A DNA stretch of 64,000 nucleotides from Gymnorhina tibicen. Its lineage: Eukaryota > Chordata > Aves > Passeriformes > Artamidae. Location of the stretch: assembly GCA_013399875.1 (NCBI GenBank), contig VXAZ01001836.1, positions 1,488,001 through 1,552,000 on the forward strand, given 5' to 3'. A model generated the notes under the pieces. It was not told the DNA's origin, did not search any database, and was given only the letters and a program-made list of their open reading frames with translations. Shown here in pieces: positions 28,138 to 38,599 of the stretch. The translations under genes and the position numbers were made by a program. Position 1 is the first letter of the stretch. Every line of letters starts with the position of its first letter.

Positions 28138-29087
28138 TGTGTTGGGTTTACATGGCAAGATTTTGGTAATGAGGGATTGCAGAGATGACTTCTGTGAGAA
28201 GACACCAGGAGCTGTCCCCCACATCAGAAAGCCAGCTCCAGAGAGCTCCAGAAGGGACTCACCACTGGGCTAAGCTGAACCAATCACTGACACTAGTGAC
28301 ACCTCTGTGATAATGTTTAAGAAAGGATTAAAAAATGCTGCGCAGCAGCTGTGAGTGAGGAGTGTGAAACACATGAGAGGAACGGCCCTTCAGGCACCGA
28401 GGTCAGTAAAGAAGGTGGGGAAGGATGTGCTCTGGGCACTCTCCCGCAGCCTGTGGTGAAGACCACGTGAATCAGGTTCTCCTGCTGCAGACCAGGAAAG
28501 ACCATGGTAGAACAGATTTACTCATAGCACCCCAGGAAAACCTTACAAGGCAGGAGGTGCCCTGAGGAATTCACAGCTTATGGACAGAAGCCCACTCAGG
28601 AGCAGGTTTTCTGGCAGGGACCACAGCCCATGGAGGTCCTGCCTGTTCCTGAAGAACCATGCCCTGTGCGAGGGACCCCAGCAGTAGCAGGGAACAGCAC
28701 ATGGAAGAAGGAACAGCAAAAAGGAACTGTTAAGGACTGACTGCAACTCCTCTTCCCCATCCACCTGTACCGCTTGGGGTGCAGCAGAGCAGTACCGTCT
28801 ACAGTCAAGCTGAGCCTGGCAAAAAGGGAGGACTTGGTGGGAAAGGTAGTTTTAGTTTTGGTTTGTTTTTCTCTGCCCTTCTTTGATATCAGCTGATGAT
28901 AAATTATACTAAACCTCTGTAAGTGGAGTCTGCTTTGACCATGATGGTAACTGGTGAATGACCTCTCTGTCCTCCTATCAAGCCACAAGCTTTTTTGTTC
29001 TATTTTCTTCCCTTGTCCTGCTGAGGAAAGGGAGTGAGGGAACAGTTTGATGTAAACCTGGAAGTCAGCCAAGGTCAACCCACCACA
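28138..29087 (+). mobile_element. Nearly full-length solo LTR (bird ERV)
   Basis: The element begins TGTGTTGGGTTTACATGG and ends AACCCACCACA, matching TG...CA retroviral LTR termini. In order it carries 'CTGAACCAATCACTGACA', 'CCTCTGTGATAATGTTTAAGAAAGG' (the TATA-like region), 'TGCTGCGCAGCAGCTGTGAG', several degenerate 'GCAGCCCATGG' modules and the T-rich 3' region shared with the 5.5-kb copy. At about 950 bases, with no internal retroviral genes on either side, it is a solo LTR. Flanking target duplications could not be made out with confidence. It is antisense to AGPAT4. Confidence 0.85.
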
Positions 29088-30063
29088 ATTTCTCCAAAAA
29101 GTTCCAAATCAGGGAATAACTTGAGCGTATCTTAAGACCTTTCCCCAAAGTTAAGGGAACTTAGGAACACTTTTAGATTTTCATAAGGAGTCCTGCATTC
29201 CTGAGCTGCACATTGTTACAAAGAAGAGATCAGTCAGTTTGGCTGCTCCAAAAGCTGAAGAATGAATACCATTTACCAGCAAGATTTAGAATTTCAAATT
29301 TATATACTTGCTATAAAACTGACTTATTGTTTATCTTCGATTGAGCACAGAGATAATTTGCGTAACAGACCATAAACTGAAGAAATGAAAGTAACCTGTG
29401 CGTTTTCAAGTGGTTATCACACTATAATGCTTTCCCCTTCTCCCTTTTAAATTTTCTTCCTGCTGTGATCTAATGTAGGGAAAACAGCTACACAAACTCT
29501 GCATGCCTGCCAGGACACAGGTCCTCTGTGTACACATACTTTAATGGCAAAATGCATAGCAGAGCTCCTGTTAGCCTCAATGCTTGTCCCAATGTAGCAA
29601 AGTGTTTATACAGCAAGGTGAGGAGGATGACAGCAGTTCAAGAGAGGCATGCACTGTCTGGGAAGGAGTTGGAAAGATGGGGAGCAACTGCCTAAGTTCT
29701 GCTGCGAAGCAGTTCAGACTCGCTCCTTTTTCCAGACGCATGAAATATTCAGGGAGGAGGGAGATGAACTTAAACACCTATCAATACAAAACTCCGTAGA
29801 GATGCAACATTTAGAGAAGGCAGGGCTTGATGCTGAGAGGAGGTATTTATTTGGAAAGAATAAACCCCTTGAAGTTAAGCACTTCTGTTCCAAGCTTCTA
29901 AAGAGATCCTCAAAAAATACATCAGGGTGAAGTACATCAGTTATCTTGGGTGCAGAACATGAAGTTCACAAAAATAGCACTGGAAGGCAAGTTGCTTCTT
30001 TCCAAAATGCCAACGGTTGCTGTTCAACTGTTTCCCACACAGATTTTTGTACTTTAATACATT

Positions 30064-30090
30064 CATATATATACATATAAATATATATAA
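30064..30090. repeat. AT-rich (TA)n simple repeat
   Basis: A short run of TA and TATAA units in intron 1, a plausible but short microsatellite. Confidence 0.7.
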
Positions 30091-33000
30091 AGCACAATTA
30101 TCTGCAATTTGCTTGGGGAAAAAAAAAAATAAAGAGCTGCATTAAGATACTCAAGACATAGGTGAGTTTATGAGAGTTCAGTCCCAGACTTCAGTTCTGG
30201 GGACCATCTGTTTCCTTTTTTACTTTATTACTTATCCATTAATCTAAAAAGTCACTCGCACTGACAAGGGCAGCACCACACACAAGTAAAATTTAGGGAC
30301 TAAGCAAGACAGCAGGACTAAACAGTAAAAAAATTACAAGAAACTATACTGAGAATCTAAGCAGGATGTGGGCTATACTGTCACACCAACAAAAGCAACC
30401 TGGATAGTTCCTCAAAAATAACCGAGGTGAATAACCACAACAGGTGTAGGACACACAGCTATATCACGTGCTCACAGACTTTTTAATACTTGTTTTCATG
30501 GACAACATTAAGTGCTTAATCAAAGGCAATCAGACCCGCATGTTACTGTCATCTGGCACTCGATAAAAAACAAACCCCCCACAAACATGCTTGCACAAAG
30601 TCACTTCAGTGACTTGGCATTCTGCAAAAGTACAGGTGGTTTGTTAAATTACTGATTCTGAATGTTTGCAACAAACAAAGCCTTCACAAATATAAACATA
30701 CCTACGTATGTCCGTAGGTAGAGATGCTTTTGCATTTAGGATACATGAAATTTTGTACAGAACAGTCATGGACCATTTGGGGCAACTATACATTTGAAGT
30801 ACAGAGATCAGAGTCAGTCTAGTTAAGCCATTGATCTTCAACGCACAGCCTGTGAGGAATCTCTCAAGGGTGGATCCATACCATCAATCCTTACACAGGA
30901 AATTAACACATTAAAAACTACAGAGGCAGCGGGGGCAGTACAGAGGGATGTTGCCACCTGCACTGTAGTACTTACCCAGCATCAAGGGCACACTGATCAC
31001 CTTGACACTGGGCATTTCAGGAACAGATCCAACACAAGAGTAGCTACTGAGTTCTTCAGTGGTTATTATAAAAACATTTCTTTTTGAAGAGCCCAAAGAA
31101 ATGGGGGTATGGAAGAAGGCTGACAGGATTATTCAGGAGCTGGTACAAAAACAGGGTTGCTTTTTTGAATTGTGTTGGGAGTCCAAACATTCTTTTGATA
31201 AGAGATAAGTTTTGGAAAGAAGGCCTCTCATATGAAGACTGGCTTATGCTTGTCAAGCACTGATTGCCCACACCTTGTTTTAAGAACTATAAATTACATT
31301 CACAGCCACACAAAGGGTCAGCACGAGGTGCAGGAACTGCTTGTACAGTCTCAACAGACAAACTACTTCCCCTGCATCCAAACCACGTTTACGTGTGAGG
31401 CAACACAGAAACATGGATCACATTTACTTCAAAGCTTCCAATATTTAATCCTCCTATTCTTACCTATAATGAGTTGCAGAGTTAGACTACAAAAGTATCA
31501 CCTCCTAACTCCAGTTCTGCAACAGACAAACACACCTCCAACGCACATAAGCAGTTGTATCCCAGCAGAGAAGTTTCATATCCTCTCAGCAGACTTAGAA
31601 ACATGACCAAGTCCATTTCTATATGCAAGATCAAATCCTGCACGTATATAGGATTAGAAAGCAGTGTGGATTTTGTTGATTTTTTCCTGTACTTATCCAT
31701 CCCCTCTGATATGAAAATTCACAGCCATTCAGAAGACACTAGTGAAATAAATCTGGAAAGGTCCCTCTTGCTGCTCCCTTCTTACCTCCCCTGGTAGAGA
31801 GCTTGTGAAAGTTACGTAGCAAATCCGCAGAACAGCCAGCACCAGAATCAGAACCTGCCACTTCCCCAGGCTCCAGCTTTCAACACAAACTGGCAGTTTG
31901 CATACTCCTTTATTTGCCTTCTTGCCCATGCTCAAGTTTTGCTTTTTAAAGGTCACACATAGAGAGCAGAGAGGGAATGGACACATCCCACAAGGACCTT
32001 CAGCGGAAGCAGATGATGAAATTGGTATAAATGCTCCTGTACAACCCAGGAGTGTATGTGCTGATCTAATGCACTCTGCTTTCCTTTCCCTTCTCCATTC
32101 CTAAAGAAATTCAGTCAAGTATTCAGCAATTTGGATAGTTCTGTACTACAAACTACAAGTTACAAGTTTAGCACCAAGTGGGCAGTATTACGTGCACCTG
32201 CACACAAATATACATCTCTCCTATCATTCTTATCTGAGAAGGAATTAAAGGCACTGATAGATGCTACAAAGACATCAATCGGAAGATAAAAATCATCAGC
32301 ACTGGGAGAAGGGTAACTTTCTTTCCTCACTCCCATATAACGACCTCTTTATATTTGCTGGAATTGAGATTTACATTTTAGTAATTTTGGGCAGTGTCTT
32401 TAAGCTTTTTCCTAGGAGTTTAATTCCTAACTTGTGTGGCTTTGTTTTTTTTGTTTATTAAAAAAACCAGGAAGTGCAACTACAGAATAACATAGAATTT
32501 GTGGCAGCAAGAATCTTAAAAAAAAAAACTGTGGAAAGTGGCAGAGATAGGACATGAGTCACTGAGCTGAGAAATACACCATGGTGACAGCACTGCTGGT
32601 TTACAAGTGCGACTTCCACCACTGAGCTGTGGGCTGGTAACGAATTTTCTACTGTCCCCAAAACCCCAGTATAAATATTTTTAACGTGGTGCCACTTTCT
32701 GAGCAGCTGCATGGCCTCTTCTGGAGACAACCCTGTTCTACTCGGCGGGTCTGAGCCCTGCTGCCCACGCTGCCACAGATGCAGCAGGTACACAGACCTG
32801 TTCTTCGTGCTCAGACCACATTCTTCGTGCTTCCAAGTCACACGATATCAGCCAACAGCACTGACCTTCTCCGTGGGGAAATCCAAAAGCTTCCAGTACA
32901 AATCATACGACATTGGTAACTGTGCTGGAAATGAAAAGTGCCATTCACCTGATTACAGCTCCAAGTGAGCTGTTAGGTTTTTGTATCTTCTGTGACAGGA

Positions 33001-36000
33001 GACAGTCTCCTTCAGCTAGGCCATTTGCATATTTTTAATTAATATGAAGCAACATCAGTATGCTCTTTGAATACTAAGGAAACATTAAACAGAAAAAGAC
33101 TCACAAGGCCTTTTTTTAACCTCTAAGTATTGATTTAATTTGTCTGTATTCTATCATATGACACTGAAGAGTATGAAGTAGCTGAATTTCTCCTTTATGG
33201 AAATCACATCCCAAAATTGGAAATGACAATGCAAACAAAAGAGGTAGCCACACCAAGACAGAGACACACAGGATATTAATACTTATTCATTAAATATTGT
33301 TTAATGGTTCTTTCTGTAGAAAATAGTTTAACTGAAGAATGAATGTGGCAGGGAAGCTTCCAGATTTATTATTCAAAGAAAACCAACTCCTGCCCTAAGC
33401 AGCTAACACCCAATACTTAAAAAAAAAAAAAACCTCATAGCTGAGATGTGGTTGGCATGGTTCCAAAAAATAAGATGCCAGCGTCAGTGAAAGGCTCAGA
33501 TGCACCTACACAGGAAACAACCAGACATCCAGATGCCAGGTAAAAACCCAAATAAACACGGTGACAGCTTTACCCACGTATCAGCAGTTCCATTCTATGT
33601 CAGTTTTTCACTCACCTTTGCCTCATGATAGGAGTGTTCAGACGTATTTTGCCACAACATGGACTAAGAATACTTTCAGCCTCCTTGTTCTCCCTGACCA
33701 TCAGTCCCCTAACAGCCTGATTTAACTTGAGAACTTCAGAGAATAAAAGCCTTTATCACAGGCACCAGATTTATCAAGCCCAGTAGTAAAGGGAGGTTTC
33801 ATTTTGGACCCGATTCAAACCCTGTTGAAGCCAAAAGAAATCTCAACAAGTTTCAACTGTCCTTGTTGTTTAGCAAACATTATGACTCCCAAACAGCCAA
33901 ATGTGATGTAACTGATCAATGATCTTGTATTCTCAGCACCTAAAGCCAGGGCTAGTCAAAACCACCTTAAACTTCCAGCAAAATCATTCAGAGACAGTGT
34001 TTGACCTGACTGCATTTACTTTACTGGATGGCAAGTGTGCAGGTGTTAACAGTTCCTAAACATGCTGCTAAGAATCCAGGAACATTTTTATAAATTTTGC
34101 ACCAAACTGAGCATTAGATACATCAACAGCTACCTGGATTTTCTACAACATCTCTGAACAACTGCAGGTGCCCAAGTCCTTTTAAAAACCTGGCTTTGAG
34201 CATTTCTCCTGCTTACTTTAAATGTTTTTGAGACTCTTTTACAAAGCTTAAATTCAAACTGAAGCTTTTCTCTGTCTCCTTCTTGGGTGAAATGCAATAT
34301 TTATGCACACACTCAAAAACACAGACATGTAAAAAACACAATGACACAGAATCACAGAATTAACCCCTGACCAACCTACCTGTGATTTGAAGGGGGGAAC
34401 CTCATAAATGATTTAAGTGCAATTGTAGTCTGCTTGCAGGCAGAATGCTTCTAGACATTCCAGACATGCAAAGCAGTATCTGCAGTAATAGTATTTTCCA
34501 AAGTGCTCAAAAACATGGTAAGAAGAGGCACGGATAATGTGGAGACAGGGAGAGAAGCAGGACACAGTTTAACTTTCACCAAGTAGCTGTCACTTGAAAT
34601 CATGTGCCATTACGCATATAGATTCCCCCCAAATACGTTTCTTTCCCTGTCTTCAACAGCTTTTCTTAAGTCAAGTCTTACCCTTTTTCTCATAGGTGAA
34701 AAAACCTGCATTATCTGCCAACTGAATCGGCATGGGCAAACCTTTACATCCACCTGGATCCTGCTGGGAAAATGTGACTGAAATTTAACTTTGTTGGTCC
34801 AATTAAAAGGAAATCTAGCGCACATCAGTTTTTCAGATGTTAATAAACAGTCCCACATGCAACTGAAATCAGTGTGCTTGTCTTTGCCTGCAACTCCTAA
34901 CCTTCTGGCAAGTAAACCCTCTCTCCGTGACCTCTAGCTCTGACTTCTTTCCAGCCTAGAACTGGTTAATTGCCTTTCCCTGTTCCTGTTATTTATGCTA
35001 CAGTAGAAACCTCAAGCCAGGTCAGCCCTTTTGCAAGAAGCAGAAAATTATTTCAGTGTAAAGCTCTTTGTGGCGGAATATAACATGACAGACACAAGAG
35101 CAGAAGGTCAAAACGGTGGCATAAGAAGCAAAAAGGCTTTACGTTCAAGCTGAAGAACAGACCACCACCAGGACCATAACTCAGCATCTCCTGACTGTGG
35201 GCTCACTAGAGTTGTTGGACTGTTCTGCTCGGTTCCTAACACATAGCTGATGTGCCTTTTTCAGCAAATCTATCGTATTATCAAAGGGGAGTCTTTGCAG
35301 CATCTTCATCCTCGCCACAACACACAGTTACTCATTTCCATTTCTTCCTTCTCTGACCTTACCTTGGACCCTACCTCATCTCTAGTTCAAGGCACTGAAG
35401 GAAGACAGGGGAAAAGCATGAAAATGAAGTGAGTCAGCAGTTTCTGAGCAGCACACAAGCATTAGTCAGAGGTGATCAGGGTACTCACCACAGTCAGATG
35501 TGAATGAGCCTAAGACCACCAAATAACAGATTGGTGAGCAAACTTTCCCAAATGCCTGAAAATGAATCACTGGGCAAGGCCACCCCACAGACAAAGCACT
35601 TCAGGGAAAAAAACACATTCTCAGCTGCCACATACCAGTCCTGAAAGGCAACAAAGCACACAGGGTACTGCTCTGTCACATTTCTAGTTCCCTTACAAAA
35701 AGCCCACTGCATTCAGTACAGCTGAATCAAGCACACCTGATGAGACAGTCGCCTTGACTGGTATAATGTTTTCTCTAATAAGCAAGGCCCACAGTTGCAA
35801 AAGCCCTTCCTGAGTAAAGTACATGCACAGTGCACTACTATGCACTGTTGCCCTCCTGCTCATCTGCTCCCTTCTCAGGACACACTGACAGCAGTAGTAG
35901 TGATGCCATTAGTCAGGGAAGTGGCCACATCACACAGCGGAAAATTGAATTTTTAAAATTTAAGACCAAATTACTAATACAAGTTCTAACGGCCACAAGT

Positions 36001-37850
36001 GCTCATTTGCAACACAAGAATAGTACCTTGCTACTCTCAGCACAGCTGTGACAGTGTCTTCCTGCACAAAGAGATTTGAAGGGGTGTTGTTCCCAGTCGT
36101 CACCTTCCAGCAACAAAATCAAGGGTACACAACAGAAAAAACAATCCACCCCTTTCAGCAGGGCAGAGTACAGCCATGGGATTCTCATCTGTCACCTGCA
36201 AGAGAACCCTTCTCCTACAAAACTCTTCCCTGCTATGGTACAGTAAGGTACATTAAACTGTGAGTGATGTACAACCATCACTCCAGGAGAGCACACCTCA
36301 CTCGAGACAGACGGACACTGCTTCAGTGCCTCTGCACTCGGGCTGGACAGAGCAAGACTTACCATAAAAACAACCTCCCCACCAAAATGACACCTACTGA
36401 GTTTCAAGAAACACAGTTAATTACTGTGCTCTGGACACAGCATCCTCTGTTCTGTGACTCTGAGCAAGTGCTAATCTCTCTGTGCAATTTCTCCACTCCT
36501 AAAATATGTTACTTTCACCTTCTTGTGAGGCACTTACTAAAATCTGTTAAAGTGCTTGCCAACAACACAACTAAACTTTCCTTAGGAACAACCTTTATCC
36601 ATAGGCAGCTTGCAATACCTTCTCTCTTCTCTGCAGGCTTCCTAGTATATTCTTCCACATGAAACCTGGCACTGTCATCCATAAAACACAGTTAAAGTTT
36701 CATTTTTTGATACAACTTATTCAGGCACTATTAATGCAAAACATTAATAGGGAGGAGTAAAGCTACACATATTTACACAAATTTCTAAAGTGTATGTATA
36801 TGTGTTTTAATCCATAGTATTTGGAAAACCACAGCATTGTATCAGATACGAGCAGGTAGAGAAAGTCAGAAAGTGACAGCAAACATTTAGAGCACATCAA
36901 CTATTCTAGTGATCCATGCAGCCAGTCTTTACACAGAAGTAGTCCTGGCATATATAAACAGACCTCTGTACGTCTACACCAATCTTATCCTTCACATGAG
37001 AAGTTAAAGAGAAAAAAAGGCTGAAAATTTCAGCTTAAGTTGTTTCACAACAGTTTCTCTACTCCATCAGTTTTTAATTCTTTTGCTACTCACTCTAGTG
37101 TGAAGTCATTATCAGTACAAGCTGAGGCTACAATCTCCTGGTATAACTTCCTGGGCCGGAGGCATCACTGTTTTTAAATAAATGCTTGGGTTTTTTTGTT
37201 TGAGAGTTTCTGGCATCCTTCTACCTTCTTGTAAAGCATTTTCAGTTTTCATGTAGCAGCAAGGTTGCTCTCTCCCACACAAGCACCTGCATAAGGTACA
37301 TCATTCTTAGATATCTGTAAAAGGACTTGAAACACGACTTTTAGAAACGTGTAACAAAGACCAGAAGTCTTGGTGTGACATTGCTGAAACAGACTCTTTC
37401 ATGGGTTGCCTTTTCAGCCATTCGAGTGAGTGCTCACTTGTTGAAGTCAATGCTAAAAAACATTACTTGTTATTTAAATAATGTTCACCACACGGTATCA
37501 GTCGACACACCTTAAGTCAGTTTGTGGCCATTACTTAATTCGGCTTAAATATCTTTATGAACAGACGCCGACAGGTGAAAGGCAGAGCTCCTATAACACG
37601 TGAGCACATCACCAGGGAGGCAGACTGCCCCTTTCCCCCGCCTCAGCTCACGGACTCCCGGGCACGGCGGGCGGAGCAGCCGCCACGACCGACCCGCGCC
37701 CGAGCCCGCCCGCTCCGGACCCCGCCGGGGCACGCCGCGCCCGCTCGCTCTGGAGCGGCGGCAGCGAACAGGCGATGGCACCCGCCCGTTCCCACGGCAA
37801 CCGCACCGCCCGCCCCATCCCCGGCCGCCGCCAGCCCTGCCGCGCCGAGC

Positions 37851-38029
37851 NNNNNNNNNNNNNNNNNNNNNNNNNNNNNNNNNNNNNNNNNNNNNNNNNN
37901 NNNNNNNNNNNNNNNNNNNNNNNNNNNNNNNNNNNNNNNNNNNNNNNNNNNNNNNNNNNNNNNNNNNNNNNNNNNNNNNNNNNNNNNNNNNNNNNNNNNN
38001 NNNNNNNNNNNNNNNNNNNNNNNNNNNNN
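37851..38029. other. Assembly gap (179 N)
   Basis: A run of 179 N lies in the most GC-rich part of the CpG island, starting about 80 bases inside intron 1 from the exon 1 donor. Long open frames crossing it are artefacts of N being read as unknown residues. Missing sequence here is typical of GC-dropout in bird assemblies; the true gap length may differ. Confidence 0.99.
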
Positions 38030-38108
38030 AGGGCAGCACGCCGGGCGGAGGAGGGAGGACGGCCCCGCACCTGCGGAGCGCGGAGGGCGCCAGGGGAAGA
38101 GCACGTAC

Positions 38109-38420
38109 CTGGCGCCGGCGGGCCTGGGCACGCGTGCCGCGCTGGGGCGCCGGGAGCGGGCGGCGGCCGAGCCGCACCGGCTGCCACTACTTTGCACGCG
38201 GCGGGAGCGGGCGGGCGGCTCGGGCGGGGCTGCCAGACTCCACCCGCCGGGCGGCTCCACTCCGGGAACAGGGCCCCCCTCGCCTTCCCTCCCCGCCGTC
38301 ATCATGTCACTTCCTCCTGGGGCGGCGGGAACGGGTGACCCCTCCCCGCACCGCCGTCGCCCGCCCTTCGGGGGGCCGCCGGAACGGAGAAGGAGCCGCG
38401 CCGCGGTTAAGGAAGGGCGG
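38109..38420 (-). other. AGPAT4: Probable non-coding exon 1 of AGPAT4 (5' boundary unknown)
   Basis: On the minus strand, GCGCCAG|GTACGTGC at 38109/38108 is a near-ideal splice donor inside the CpG island. It lies upstream of, and on the same strand as, the AGPAT4 coding exon. Human AGPAT4 is known to have a non-coding first exon, so I infer that this donor joins to the acceptor at 23466. The right (5') limit is a guess: no TATA box marks a start, and CpG-island promoters often use dispersed start sites. GC boxes and a CACTTCC (ETS-type) site near 38308 are compatible with a start in the region 38200-38450. The donor is strong evidence; the exon extent is not. Confidence 0.6.
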
Positions 38421-38599
38421 CGGGCTCCGAGGAGGGAGTGGGAGCCGGGGAAGCGGCGGCCCGGGGGATGGGGCGCGGCGTAGCGCCCGTCCCCTGAGGG
38501 TCGCCGGCGCTGATCGGAGCTGACTGCTCGTCATCCCTTACCGGGCCAAACGCGAGGTGAAGGTGGAGACGGGGTTGTCGCGGGGTGATGCGCACCTGT

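Larger units (their letters stand above)
23466..38108 (-). other. AGPAT4: AGPAT4 intron 1 (about 14.6 kb)
   Basis: Intron between the CpG-island exon and the first coding exon, with GT at 38108-38107 and AG at 23467-23466 on the minus strand. It holds one CR1 tail and one solo LTR, both antisense, at 27.3-29.1 kb, an AT-rich simple repeat near 30.07 kb, and the assembly gap near its 5' end. The remainder, including 23.5-27.28, 29.1-30.06 and 30.1-37.6 kb, shows no exon-like frame, RNA gene or repeat that I recognise. Short open frames here lack family motifs. Confidence 0.7.

Noticed and set aside
34340..34366. CACAGAATCACAGAATT, like an inverted CR1 terminus
   Set aside because: Only the octamer-like bases match; the adjoining sequence does not continue into CR1.
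37545..38523. Several overlapping open frames of 180-310 codons on both strands
   Set aside because: They cross 179 N and GC-rich sequence in which stop codons are rare. The frames are Pro/Arg/Ala/Gly-rich on all strands and show no domain.
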